Below, in pieces: positions 18,596-27,770 of a stretch of 47,170 bases of DNA. The translations under genes were made by a program, and so were the position numbers. This DNA comes from an uncultured Clostridium sp. GTDB taxonomy: Bacteria > Bacillota > Clostridia > Lachnospirales > Lachnospiraceae. Numbering within the stretch: position 1 is the first letter of the stretch; the number at the start of each line of letters is the position of its first letter. The notes beneath the pieces were generated by a model. It saw nothing but the letters and a program-made list of their open reading frames with translations, searched no databases and was not told where the DNA came from. The stretch spans positions 1-47,170 of the forward strand of contig CAMWYJ010000022.1 in NCBI GenBank assembly GCA_947178445.1. Direction: 5' to 3'.

Positions 18596-19312
18596 TTATA
18601 CGCCTCCTAAAAGTGCTTCAGCAACCCGCATATCATAAGGATATGTAATCTTAATGTTTGATTCTTCTCCCTCCACTAAATGCACATGCTCACCCTTTAT
18701 CACTAAGATTTTACAAGCATCCGTCAAAATTTCTTTCTCTTCCACGGTCAGAGATTCATATATGTCTTTTAAGTGTTTTGCCTTAAAAGATTGTGGGGTC
18801 TGACCCTGGTACATGGTCGAACGGTCCGGAATATGACTGATCAATTGGTGATCCACACTTTCCACAATCGTATCTGTCGCTGGAATCACCGTATCACAGG
18901 CTCCATATTCCTTTGCGTATTTAATATTTTCCTCCAAAATCCGGTGCGTTACAAATGGTCTGACCGAATCATGCGTTACAATAATCGTATCATCATTGAG
19001 CCTTCCCATACGTTCAATATATGAAATCGCATTCATAATGGTATCATTACGGGTAACACCACCCTCAATCACCTTAATTCTGTCATCCATTGGGATATAT
19101 TTCCGTATTAAGTCTTGTGTATGTTTGATCCACTGCTTTGGTGATAGTACAAGAATGCTTTCGAACTCAGAATTCATAATAAACTTTTCAATTGTATGAA
19201 TAATAATCGGCTTACCACCAATTTCCATAAACTGCTTCGGCTTTTCTACATTTCCCATTCTGGTTCCTTTGCCACCTGCAAGAATCACACCATAAATATT
19301 GCTTGCTTCCAT
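18596..19312 (-). CDS. tarI: Ribitol-5-phosphate cytidylyltransferase TarI
   Basis: A 238-residue nucleotidyltransferase of the IspD/TarI family. The CTP site is GVILAGGKGTRMG with KPKQFMEIGGKP (about 8-33), followed by VIEGGVTRNDTIMNAI, THDSVRPFV (metal-binding Asp) and PATDTIVE, and near the end EGEESNIKITYPYDM. TarI rather than IspD is indicated by the adjacent TarJ gene and by the TQDLIRKYI-type loop. It forms CDP-ribitol from CTP and ribitol-5-phosphate. A strong GGAGG site precedes the ATG. With TarJ it supplies activated ribitol for the PF04464 polymerases in this locus. Confidence 0.94.
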   Translation of the reverse strand: MEASNIYGVILAGGKGTRMGNVEKPKQFMEIGGKPIIIHTIEKFIMNSEFESILVLSPKQWIKHTQDLIRKYIPMDDRIKVIEGGVTRNDTIMNAISYIERMGRLNDDTIIVTHDSVRPFVTHRILEENIKYAKEYGACDTVIPATDTIVESVDHQLISHIPDRSTMYQGQTPQSFKAKHLKDIYESLTVEEKEILTDACKILVIKGEHVHLVEGEESNIKITYPYDMRVAEALLGGV

Positions 19313-19327
19313 ATCTTCCTCCTGTCT

Positions 19328-20482
19328 TTAGAATGCATCTTCCAATGCATACTCCAATATTCTTTTCGTTGAATGACCATCACATCCACTCATATATTGT
19401 TTACAAAAATCTGATAATCTACTCCAATCAAACTGCTCTATGTGACTCAGTGCACCAGTCAGTTCTTCTGTTGTCTTAACGATCGGACCCGGAACAAAAC
19501 TTTCATAGGGATAATAAAATCCTCTCTCATCATAATACTCTTCCAAATCGTAAGCAAAGAACAGGATTGGTTTTTGTAATAGTGAATACTCAAATACAAC
19601 AGACGAATAATCCGTCACACAAATATCCGCTGTTATCAGCAAATCTTCAATTGATAACTCATCTGTAATTTCAACACAAAAATCCTGATATTGCTCTGGA
19701 ATTACCATTCGCTCCTTCACAAATGGATGATTCTTTATGAATAAGACACACTGCTCCCTTAATTGGTCAAATATCTGCAAAGCGAGCTGATCCGGCGCTT
19801 TTGCATGCTCAATATCCCCACGAAAGGTAGGTGCATACAAAACAATCTTTCTTCCTTTTATCGGAAATCCAAACTGTTCTAAGCTTTTGAATGCTGCCTC
19901 TCTTCTTGCTTTACTAAAATACACATCTGTCCGGCTTACGCCTAATGGTCTGACAACCCCGGGGTTATCCTGTAATCCAAATGCTTCCTCGTATGCCCAG
20001 CATACTGCCTGTCCACTCACCGAAACAAGGCTGTAATTTCTATGTCCTGAAAATGTATCCAGCTCCTTTTTATCATCACCAAAAGATTTGTCTGCAACAC
20101 TATAGCCCCATTTCTTGAATGCTCCACATGCATGCCATATCTGTATCAGTTTTGTTCCTTTCCGCAGGTGAAATGCACCAAATACACTATTCGATTCACT
20201 GATAAAAATACAGTGTGCAACAGCCATATCCCAAATCAAAGGAATAGTTCGAAGAATAATGCTTCCCCATCCAGAAGAGGCAACACGCAGGTAGTGAATC
20301 CTTACATCATAATCCTTTTGCCTAACCATGTCGAATAACAATAAAAAATTATCGGATAACTGCTCTGCATGGTTTTCCACAAAGATAATTCTATCTGTGT
20401 GTACTCTTCGAAAACATCCAATATAATACACAACCGGATATAACCACTTAAATATAACCCATTTGCAAATGCGCCTAATCAT
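19328..20482 (-). CDS. CDP-alditol phosphotransferase (TarL/TagF-like, PF04464)
   Basis: A 384-residue GT-B enzyme of the CDP-glycerol glycerophosphotransferase family. Visible family motifs are IQIWHACGAFKKWGYS (residues about 119-134), LGVSRTDVYF, LYAPTFRG, IKNHPFV, and ICVTDYSSVVFEYSLLQKPILFFAYDLEEYYDERGFY; the invariant histidines in WHACG and NHPF are the expected catalytic and phosphate-binding residues. It lacks the extra N-terminal region of long TagF/TarL proteins. Its ATG overlaps the TagH stop by one base (TAATG), and TarI follows after 15 bases, so CDP-ribitol is the likely donor. Primase and polymerase roles cannot be separated from the sequence. Confidence 0.88.
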   Translation of the reverse strand: MIRRICKWVIFKWLYPVVYYIGCFRRVHTDRIIFVENHAEQLSDNFLLLFDMVRQKDYDVRIHYLRVASSGWGSIILRTIPLIWDMAVAHCIFISESNSVFGAFHLRKGTKLIQIWHACGAFKKWGYSVADKSFGDDKKELDTFSGHRNYSLVSVSGQAVCWAYEEAFGLQDNPGVVRPLGVSRTDVYFSKARREAAFKSLEQFGFPIKGRKIVLYAPTFRGDIEHAKAPDQLALQIFDQLREQCVLFIKNHPFVKERMVIPEQYQDFCVEITDELSIEDLLITADICVTDYSSVVFEYSLLQKPILFFAYDLEEYYDERGFYYPYESFVPGPIVKTTEELTGALSHIEQFDWSRLSDFCKQYMSGCDGHSTKRILEYALEDAF

Positions 20483-21231
20483 TATTTCATAAACTCCTGA
20501 TATTCAGCCAGAACTTCCTTAGGATCTCCTATCCGCTTAATTTCTCCATCATGCATCCACATTACCCTGTCACAAAGATCCTGCAATGTACTTTCGCTAT
20601 GTGAGACAATCACAACGGTACGATTCTTATTTGAAATCAGCTCTTTCATTTTAGCATAACTCTTCTTTTTAAATTTAGCGTCCCCTACACTCAACACTTC
20701 ATCAATCAACATAATCTCTGTTTCCAAAATTGCTGTAATAGAAAATGCTAGCTTGGAATGCATACCGCTGGAATAGGTCTTAACCGGCATATCAATAAAC
20801 CTTCCCAGTTCCGCAAATTCGATAATTTCCGGCATTTTTGCACGAATTTCCTCCTCTGAGAAACCTAAAAGCATACCGGATAAAAGGATATTTTCTCTTC
20901 CGGTAACCTCCTTCTGAAATCCAACACCAATTGATAAAAGAGAAACACTATGTCCTTTTAAATCAATACTTCCCTGATCCGGACAAAAAATACCTGCAAG
21001 TGCTTTGAGCGTAGTGGATTTACCACTGCCATTTTTACCAATGATGCCTAAAATTTCACCGTTTGGTACTTCAAATGATATTCCTTTTACCGCCTGGAAT
21101 TCCTCCACATGTGCTTTTTTTAACCGCAGAAGACTCTTCTTAATGGAATATGCCTGAATATTCTTATAGCCAATCCAAAGGTCTTTCACCTCAATTGCAA
21201 TATTATTATTTGTTGTTTTTACTTCTTCCAT
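20482..21231 (-). CDS. tagH: Teichoic acid/polysaccharide ABC transporter ATPase, TagH-like
   Basis: A 249-residue ABC ATPase: Walker A GKNGSGKST, Q-loop FQKEVTG, signature YSSGMHSKLAF, Walker B IMLIDEVLSVGD and the switch histidine in VVIVSHSE. The N-terminal SIKKSLLRLKKAHVEEFQAVKGISFEV is the usual start of the TagH/Wzt/RfbE subfamily, which powers export of lipid-linked polymers. It ends right after the ATPase domain, so it lacks both the long extracellular C-terminal part of Bacillus TagH and the carbohydrate-binding part of long Wzt proteins. Both neighbouring genes overlap it by one base, as expected of a co-translated exporter. Confidence 0.92.
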   Translation of the reverse strand: MEEVKTTNNNIAIEVKDLWIGYKNIQAYSIKKSLLRLKKAHVEEFQAVKGISFEVPNGEILGIIGKNGSGKSTTLKALAGIFCPDQGSIDLKGHSVSLLSIGVGFQKEVTGRENILLSGMLLGFSEEEIRAKMPEIIEFAELGRFIDMPVKTYSSGMHSKLAFSITAILETEIMLIDEVLSVGDAKFKKKSYAKMKELISNKNRTVVIVSHSESTLQDLCDRVMWMHDGEIKRIGDPKEVLAEYQEFMK

Positions 21232-22022
21232 TAAATCACCTTTACATAACTGTTTTCATTTTTATAGATTGTACGAATGCCAATAATTGAAAATATAACC
21301 GCTGCCAAGGTCCACGCTGCTAACGCAATCCAGCTAGGCGCCTTTTGATATAAAAGAGCATTACGCATGTCCTGTATGAGTAGTGCCATCGGATTACCAT
21401 ATGTTAAAAACTTTGCTGCGAAAGGGTAATCCTTTCCTAATCGAGAGTCAATACTATAAAATATTCCGGTCATATAAAACAATAGCTGCATTGCGATATT
21501 AATCACATTTCCCAAATCCTCTATGAATACTCCAAAATGCATCAAATTCACACATACAGCAAACGTCACCAGAAGCATCACAGCTAATACCGGAACACAG
21601 CACAAGACATATGGTGAAATTTCTACTTTTGATAATATCATCATAATAATCACAAGGACCCAGGAAATTATCATCTTAAAACCATTTACCATCATGTTTG
21701 AAAATAAGAGAACAAATTTCGGAATATACACTTTCGATACAATTGCTTTATTTCTTTTAATCATCTTCACACTCTGTACGACATTCTTGCTGAAAAATGC
21801 CCACATTGTCTGTCCAATAAATAAAAAGGTCGTAAAGTATGGCTCTTTTGCCTTAAAAACAACACCAAATATGAGATAATATATCATCATTGACAGCAAA
21901 GGATCTAATATCCACCATATCCAGTTCAAATAGGAATTCGCCACCTCTGTCTTAAGGGAAGACTTTGCCGACCTCACTTCATAACTATAATATTTTACCA
22001 CATCATCAATAAATCGTTTCAT
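21231..22022 (-). CDS. tagG: Teichoic acid/polysaccharide ABC transporter permease, TagG-like
   Basis: A 263-residue ABC-2-type permease with about six membrane spans. The N-terminal segment YLNWIWWILDPLLSMMIYYLIFGVVF and the later LFYMTGIFYSIDS and YGNPMALLIQDMRNALLY are typical of TagG/Wzm/KpsM proteins, including the amphipathic cytoplasmic helix before the first span. It forms the membrane channel for the ATPase encoded after it. The stop overlaps the TagH start by one base. It is the first gene of its block and has its own good promoter upstream, so export and CDP-ribitol supply are transcribed together. Confidence 0.92.
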   Translation of the reverse strand: MKRFIDDVVKYYSYEVRSAKSSLKTEVANSYLNWIWWILDPLLSMMIYYLIFGVVFKAKEPYFTTFLFIGQTMWAFFSKNVVQSVKMIKRNKAIVSKVYIPKFVLLFSNMMVNGFKMIISWVLVIIMMILSKVEISPYVLCCVPVLAVMLLVTFAVCVNLMHFGVFIEDLGNVINIAMQLLFYMTGIFYSIDSRLGKDYPFAAKFLTYGNPMALLIQDMRNALLYQKAPSWIALAAWTLAAVIFSIIGIRTIYKNENSYVKVI

Positions 22023-22044
22023 TTCTATATCTCCTCATTTGCCC

Positions 22045-22073
22045 ATTGTATCACAGAATTTTTAAATCCACAA
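22045..22073 (-). promoter_or_regulatory. Sigma-A-type promoter for tagG-tagH-tarIJ block
   Basis: On the minus strand a TTGTGG -35 box and a TACAAT -10 box are separated by 17 bases; a TG one base before the -10 makes it an extended -10 promoter. The start point should be near 22039, about 17 bases before the tagG ATG, so the leader is very short. Confidence 0.72.
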
Positions 22074-22138
22074 GGCATGTTTGTTTCCGTTACTGTTCCC
22101 TCATTCATACCCTATTGATAACCAGCCTGTCTCTCCCA

Positions 22139-23899
22139 CTAGTTTAACAATTCCATCACAAAATCCGCCACGCGTTCGGAAGCCCTGCCATCAAGATCAT
22201 CAAAGAAGCGATGTTTAAAACTTGAAACCTTCTCCTTTTCATATTGCTGCTCTTTTACCGCACAAATGATATCTGTAAGGTTTCTGACAATCCTTCCCGG
22301 CACAAAATTTTTAAACGGATAATAAAAATCTCTGTTCACCACATATTCTTCTAAGTCAAATGCATAAAACAGCATCGGAATATCTAGAAGAGACGCCTCA
22401 AATATAACAGAAGAATAATCCGTGATCAGAACATCTGTAATAAACAGCAAGTCATTGATTTCCGATTCCTTTGACAGATCCAACACCCGGCCCTTTACTG
22501 CCTCATCCACCGGATGAATATCTGTAACAAATGGATGGTGTTTTATAATCAGGATATATTCCTCTCCCAATTGTTCCAATAATGCACCTGCATCAAACTT
22601 TTCAAACGGATAATAGGCTGAACCTACACCATTCCCCCGGAATGTCGGTGCAAATAAAATCACCTTTTTCCCTTGCAACGCAGGATACTGTTCATATAGT
22701 CTTTGTCTGATTTTTACTTTATATTCCTCATCAAAGAAATCATCCGTTCTCGGAACACCTAGCGGTTTCACACTTTTCTCATCAATTCCAAACCCTTCCG
22801 CATAAAAGCGGCAGATTTCTGAAGAACTCACCATTGCATAATCATAGCTTCTATGATTCCTGCTGGTCTGATTCGGTCCTCCATCTTTTCCGATTCTGGA
22901 AAACCCAAAGGTTTTGAATGCTCCACAGGCATGCCATAGCTGAATCAGTTTTCTATGCTTCAGTGCCCAAATATCATTTAATACCGGCGTATAATCATCT
23001 ACAATGATAACCTTGCTTTTTGCAATCTTATATGCCAGGCAAAAAACTTTTCGGAATTTAATAAATTTTGTTTTACCTGGCTCTAACCAAAATAGCACAT
23101 CTGCATTCTTTTCCTGTAAAACATTATTTACATATGCGATATTACCCGTCACATCACTTCTTCTTGACGATACAAAAAGAATACACTTTTTCCGGCAAAA
23201 CAGAGACAGAAAGGATGTCGATACATTTAATATCAGGCGCTTTAGCGTCGCTAAATTAATTGTCCATCTGCAAAAAGAGGAATATCGCCACTTTGCAAAC
23301 AAAATTGTCCGTTTTATCTGGTTTCCACCGTAAGTTTTCTCTTCAAGCCACCTCTGTTTTCCCAACAGGACCACATATATTCCATCCAGCAAAAACAATG
23401 GAATCAATAGCGTTCCAATTCCAAACTCGATAATCCGGTAAATACTGCAAAAAAACGATAAAATCCAATGATTCAAATAAGTCACCGGCTTTTTTCTTTT
23501 GATCACTATTCTTTGCTCCGATACCGTACAAAGATATTCATTCTCTTCTTTTACCTGGTCAAAGTCCTGATTATCCACCGTCACATCCTGATACCGGCTT
23601 CCATTATATGCCTGCAGCCGGACAATAAACCGGTTCAGATCTTTATTAGCAAACAGCACATCTAACTCATACTCGAAAACCGCATATCCAACATAATTTC
23701 CATGCTCGTCAATACTGGTATCTGTAATTGGAAGAGGAAGAATCCTTGTCTCTGTCTCGTTTTCAAATTTTACAGCCAGTTTCACCTCTATGGACTCTGG
23801 TTTTCCTGATGTGTTTTTCACCAGTGCACCCAAAGTCATAATATTATTTCGAATTGCCAGTTTATCTACATAAACCTCTGTATTCTCATTTAACTTCAT
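22139..23899 (-). CDS. Long CDP-alditol phosphotransferase with N-terminal beta domain (PF04464)
   Basis: A 586-residue protein. The start taken is the ATG behind AAGGTG (MKLNENTEVYVDKLA); a TTG ten codons earlier lacks a good ribosome site. Residues about 1-125 form a beta-rich domain (many alternating charged and hydrophobic strands) like the extra N-terminal domains of some TagF-like proteins. Two hydrophobic segments (about 140-180) probably anchor it to the membrane. The catalytic GT-B part follows, with LIQLWHACGAFKTFGFSRIG, LGVPRTDDFF, LFAPTFRG, IIKHHPFV and VLITDYSSVIFEASLLDIPM, all standard for the family. It should add ribitol- or glycerol-phosphate units. It comes 38 bases after a GT2 gene. 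The donor is inferred from TarIJ in the neighbouring block. Confidence 0.87.
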   Translation of the reverse strand: MKLNENTEVYVDKLAIRNNIMTLGALVKNTSGKPESIEVKLAVKFENETETRILPLPITDTSIDEHGNYVGYAVFEYELDVLFANKDLNRFIVRLQAYNGSRYQDVTVDNQDFDQVKEENEYLCTVSEQRIVIKRKKPVTYLNHWILSFFCSIYRIIEFGIGTLLIPLFLLDGIYVVLLGKQRWLEEKTYGGNQIKRTILFAKWRYSSFCRWTINLATLKRLILNVSTSFLSLFCRKKCILFVSSRRSDVTGNIAYVNNVLQEKNADVLFWLEPGKTKFIKFRKVFCLAYKIAKSKVIIVDDYTPVLNDIWALKHRKLIQLWHACGAFKTFGFSRIGKDGGPNQTSRNHRSYDYAMVSSSEICRFYAEGFGIDEKSVKPLGVPRTDDFFDEEYKVKIRQRLYEQYPALQGKKVILFAPTFRGNGVGSAYYPFEKFDAGALLEQLGEEYILIIKHHPFVTDIHPVDEAVKGRVLDLSKESEINDLLFITDVLITDYSSVIFEASLLDIPMLFYAFDLEEYVVNRDFYYPFKNFVPGRIVRNLTDIICAVKEQQYEKEKVSSFKHRFFDDLDGRASERVADFVMELLN

Positions 23900-23937
23900 C
23901 TTCTCACCTTGCTCCTTCTGCCCTCTCAAACAACGCT

Positions 23938-25131
23938 TTACACTTTCTTCCGTCCTCTGCTAAAAACTCTGTGATAGAGACTTGTCAATTTTGCCATGAA
24001 TTTATACCGCTTTGTACTTTTAATATAATTTAGTTCCCTTTCCTTTTTCTGCAATTCTTTTTTTTCTTTACGCAAATCTTTAAGACATGCTTCCTTTTTC
24101 TTTATCTGATCATTCTTTCTGCTAATCGTATCCCGATATTCTATACATTTAATAAGCAGATACTCTTCATAGGAATTGTCCATGATATATTTTAGATTCC
24201 GATATTCTAATAGATTATAATAATAATCCTCCCCATAGTCCTTTAATTCCAAATAGGATAAACCTTCTTCCCTCAGCTTATTATACAGTATCTGAAAGCC
24301 TTCTATATTATTTTGAATATTTAAACCGTGAAGCATGGTATTTAGTGCTTTATTAGTAAATGACTGTTTAATCAAATCATCCTTTAACAAACCCAATTCC
24401 AATAATTTTCTCTTCAAATCGCATTGAACATCATATTTACAAAGCGGGGAATCAGATGAGCTGTTTGTTAAATTATTTTTTTGATTGACACGATAATGCA
24501 CCAACACCTCATCCACAATCGTAATACATTCTGCCAATGCCATACTGACCGATACAAAATAATGATCATTAATTCTTGGTATCTCCTGAAACCGGATTGC
24601 ATTTTTTTCAACAAATTCTCTACGAAACATCTTATTCCACGCAACCTGCGAAGTAAAATTAAAGATATACCTTCTATTCGTCATGTTTGAAAACGGAATC
24701 TCATCTGGAAGCTTTTTCTTATCAAGATACTGGGGCTTTTCAATATATATCTGCTCTAAGGTATCATAATGGTCTGCATTACAGACGCCAATATCTGCCT
24801 TATCAGCCTCCATTTTCTGATAGAGCATCTCCGCTGCCCGCACATCAAACAAATCATCACTATCCCAAAAGAGAAGATATTTTCCATGTGCTCTGTCTAA
24901 TGCATAATTTCTTGCTGCACCCGCATTTGATTTTTCATTGCAATATAATTGGATTCGATCGTCCTTTTTTCGGAATTCTTCAATAATGTCAACAGAATCA
25001 TCTGTCGATCCATCATCAACACATAATATTTCAATTTCCCTTAACGTTTGGGACACAATACATTCCATTGACTCTTTTAAGTATTCTCCACCATTATGAA
25101 TCGGTACTATTACAGAAACTTTTACATCCAT
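23938..25131 (-). CDS. GT2 glycosyltransferase with C-terminal coiled coil
   Basis: A 397-residue enzyme whose first 220 residues are a GT-A domain: VSVIVPIHNGGEYLKESMECIVSQT, ILCVDDGSTDDS and LLFWDSDDLFDV, containing the DxD motif, then the acceptor-side AWNKMFRREFVE and INDHYFVSV. The end (about 325-375) is a lysine/glutamate-rich coiled coil. This combination, seen in many teichoic-acid and capsule loci, suggests a cytoplasmic enzyme held in a complex. It starts two bases after the stop of the PF04464 gene upstream. It probably adds a sugar to the linkage unit or decorates the polyol-phosphate repeat. Donor unknown. Confidence 0.88.
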   Translation of the reverse strand: MDVKVSVIVPIHNGGEYLKESMECIVSQTLREIEILCVDDGSTDDSVDIIEEFRKKDDRIQLYCNEKSNAGAARNYALDRAHGKYLLFWDSDDLFDVRAAEMLYQKMEADKADIGVCNADHYDTLEQIYIEKPQYLDKKKLPDEIPFSNMTNRRYIFNFTSQVAWNKMFRREFVEKNAIRFQEIPRINDHYFVSVSMALAECITIVDEVLVHYRVNQKNNLTNSSSDSPLCKYDVQCDLKRKLLELGLLKDDLIKQSFTNKALNTMLHGLNIQNNIEGFQILYNKLREEGLSYLELKDYGEDYYYNLLEYRNLKYIMDNSYEEYLLIKCIEYRDTISRKNDQIKKKEACLKDLRKEKKELQKKERELNYIKSTKRYKFMAKLTSLYHRVFSRGRKKV

Positions 25132-25133
25132 AT

Positions 25134-26360
25134 CTATCTGCTATTCCTTTCATCACATGCTTTACATATTTTTGCTGCAACTTCTTTGCAACATATTCCT
25201 GTCTCATAACCTCCAAGTTGTTTCAGATGTTTCTCTATGTTAATCTGAGACATTTCCTGCCGATAAAATCCGATATTCCCCACTAGTTCCTCCATATCCT
25301 TTGCCTGTGCAAACGGCCATTCATCTATACTGACATAAAAACCAGTGTTTGCAATATACGCTTCCTTATCCGGCACAAACAAAAAGCAGGGACGCTTCAA
25401 AAAAGCATAATCCCAGACACAGGAGGAATAATCGGTAATCAGAATATCCGCAGCACATAAAAGCTCCTGCATATCAGGATAATCCATTACATAGATGACA
25501 TCCCTTCCTGCCACCTTAATATCCATACTTTTGTCCTGATAGCGGTGGTAACGGCACATAAAAAACCATTTAACCGCTTCTGTCCTGTCTGCCTTGCTAT
25601 CCTGTTTCAATAAATCTCCCACATTTTGTATTTTATTAAGCTGTTCTAACAGATAATCACTGTCCATGATAACCGGAATCCCTGTTTTTCTATAAGTCGG
25701 TGCATAAAGTACGATTCTTCCGTTTTCCGGAATATGATACTTTTTCCGCACTTTTTTTCTCATATCGGCAATATCGCCATTTACCAGCTTATCATTTCTT
25801 GGAGTCCCTGCCCGCAGCACCTCACCCTTATACTGATATGTCTGACGGATCATCCTATCTTCCTGTACTTTACAGCTTGCCAGGAACAGACTCATATTTT
25901 CCGCACAAAATCTGGCGCGCTTTCTTGTTGCCCAATTGGCATCCGGACGTTCATTTTCCACCTTTTTATAGGCACCACCGCCATGCCAGGTATTAATCAC
26001 ATACTGCTTTTTCCGGAACGGAAACCACGGCACATAGGAACCATTTGTCACAATCACTTTCGATGTCAATAACATAGGAAAAGAAGAAACAGTAAAATGC
26101 TTCACAAGTTTCACTCCTTCTTCTTCTAAAAATGCATATTTCTTCTTATCACTGACAGCCCATACATACTCAAACTGTCCCGGAAAATGCGTCCTCATAT
26201 ATTCATATACATATTTGGGATTACAGGAATAATCATATATATTACCCCCGGTAAGCCCGGTAAACAGTATTCTGTTTTTCTTGACCGGCATCATACGGAT
26301 GGGAATGGTTATCATTCTGACTATTTCCGAAAATACGACTTTAAAAAATACCCTGTTCAT
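25134..26360 (-). CDS. CDP-alditol phosphotransferase (TagB/TarF-like, PF04464)
   Basis: A 408-residue single-domain member of the CDP-glycerol glycerophosphotransferase family. The N-terminal stretch MNRVFFKVVFSEIVRMITIP is amphipathic and may bind the membrane. Family motifs are VINTWHGGGAYKKV, LRAGTPRNDKL, LYAPTYRKTG, and ILITDYSSCVWDYAFLKRPCFLFVPD; the WHG histidine and DYSS serines are the expected phosphate contacts. An insertion (KQDSKADRTEAVKWFFMCRYH) sits where other members have a short KxHP loop. It lies directly after the WbaP-type initiating transferase, so a priming (TagB-like) role on the lipid-linked sugar fits. This is inference from gene order. Confidence 0.86.
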   Translation of the reverse strand: MNRVFFKVVFSEIVRMITIPIRMMPVKKNRILFTGLTGGNIYDYSCNPKYVYEYMRTHFPGQFEYVWAVSDKKKYAFLEEEGVKLVKHFTVSSFPMLLTSKVIVTNGSYVPWFPFRKKQYVINTWHGGGAYKKVENERPDANWATRKRARFCAENMSLFLASCKVQEDRMIRQTYQYKGEVLRAGTPRNDKLVNGDIADMRKKVRKKYHIPENGRIVLYAPTYRKTGIPVIMDSDYLLEQLNKIQNVGDLLKQDSKADRTEAVKWFFMCRYHRYQDKSMDIKVAGRDVIYVMDYPDMQELLCAADILITDYSSCVWDYAFLKRPCFLFVPDKEAYIANTGFYVSIDEWPFAQAKDMEELVGNIGFYRQEMSQINIEKHLKQLGGYETGICCKEVAAKICKACDERNSR

Positions 26361-26366
26361 ATGGAG

Positions 26367-27746
26367 CTACTCCTTGTTCTGCTTAATTGCAGTAATCTGG
26401 TTTGCATCAATCCCCTCGGTATTCTCCCTCTGGAATAATATTTTAAATGTCAAAAACAACAGCTTTATATCCAGCCAGAATGAATAATTCTCAATATATG
26501 TCAAATCAAGCTTCAGCTTATCATAAGGTGTTGTATTATACTTTCCATATACCTGCGCATACCCGGTAAGTCCTGCCTTCACCTTCAGGCGGAAATCAAA
26601 TTCCGGGATAATCTCTTTATACTGTGCAGCAATCTCCGGACGTTCCGGTCTTGGACCGACTAAAGACATGTCACCTTTAATAATATTAATAAGCTGTGGA
26701 AATTCATCAAAATGGATTGCACGCAGCACCTTTCCAACCGGAGTAATCCGGTCATCATTCTTCTTTGCTAACTGCGCACCCTGTTCTTCAGAGTCCATCC
26801 TCATACTCCTGAACTTATATATATCAAAAATCTTCCCATCAATCGTCAGCCTTGGCTGCTTGTATAAAATCGGTCCACCGTCATATAGCTTAATCAGCAA
26901 TGCAATCACTAAAAACATTGGCAGCAGCAGAATGGATACCGGAATACAAAGTGCTAAATCCAGCAATCGCTTAAATATAATCTGTTCGCCAGACAATCCC
27001 TTGTTTCGAGATAAATAAAGCGGTGTGTCAAACAGATGGATACTGTCCGAACCTCTTAATAATATATCCGATATCTTCGGTGTCACATAGGTACGGACGG
27101 ATTCTGTAAAACAGCGCTTTAATATAATATTTCTCTCATAAGCAGGAATATCATAAATTAAAACCGCCTCATAATTTTCTACCATATCGCATACACTGTC
27201 TAAATCCTCCACCGTCAAGTCCGCCATATCACAAATCTCATATTTGTCCCGTCTCGAGCTCATTTTCATAATCATATCATCCGGATCTCTGTCATAACAG
27301 ACTAACAGCATCTGCCTTGGCGGATATAACAGTCCATATATCACTTTACAGATACACACCCATACAAGAATCGCAATAATCTGTACTCCTGTCATCTCAA
27401 AAAGCGGTAGTGCGGACAAATAGTGCCTACTGATCAGCACAATCTGTATATATGCAACTACGTTGGCACATACCAATGACAAAATCTGGGAATATAACAC
27501 ATCCATCAGCCGCAGATACCCTATTTTAAATCCGCCATATAAATTCGTCAGCAAAAACAAAATCAAACCATAGATACCAATCACAGCCCAGTCACCACGC
27601 CGGAAAAAGGGAATTTCTAACTGCTCCACATAAGCTGCATACCACACATAAGCAAATATCAGAATATGCATCGCCAATAAAATAAAGCCCTCAAAAAAAT
27701 TAATTACTCTTTTAAATTGTTCCCTTTTTCTAACCTTATTCTGCAT
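26367..27746 (-). CDS. WbaP/CpsE-type initiating sugar-phosphate transferase
   Basis: A 459-residue polyprenyl-phosphate glycosylphosphotransferase. Four N-terminal membrane spans lie at about 17-40, 54-74, 85-107 and 118-140, then a soluble domain. The catalytic C-terminus starts with a fifth span (LLDLALCIPVSILLLPMFLVI) and carries FDIYKFRSMRMDSEEQG, the Asp-Glu dyad in [30 protein letters not shown] and KAGLTGYAQVYGKYNT. It should load a hexose-1-phosphate onto undecaprenyl phosphate. It is followed at once by TagB-like, GT2 and TagF-like genes, so it may start the polyol-phosphate polymer in place of TagO. Only 24 bases separate its ATG from the large inverted-repeat element, leaving no room for an ordinary promoter except inside that element. 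Confidence 0.92.
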   Translation of the reverse strand: MQNKVRKREQFKRVINFFEGFILLAMHILIFAYVWYAAYVEQLEIPFFRRGDWAVIGIYGLILFLLTNLYGGFKIGYLRLMDVLYSQILSLVCANVVAYIQIVLISRHYLSALPLFEMTGVQIIAILVWVCICKVIYGLLYPPRQMLLVCYDRDPDDMIMKMSSRRDKYEICDMADLTVEDLDSVCDMVENYEAVLIYDIPAYERNIILKRCFTESVRTYVTPKISDILLRGSDSIHLFDTPLYLSRNKGLSGEQIIFKRLLDLALCIPVSILLLPMFLVIALLIKLYDGGPILYKQPRLTIDGKIFDIYKFRSMRMDSEEQGAQLAKKNDDRITPVGKVLRAIHFDEFPQLINIIKGDMSLVGPRPERPEIAAQYKEIIPEFDFRLKVKAGLTGYAQVYGKYNTTPYDKLKLDLTYIENYSFWLDIKLLFLTFKILFQRENTEGIDANQITAIKQNKE

Positions 27747-27770
27747 ACTGTTTCACCATTTACTTCACTA

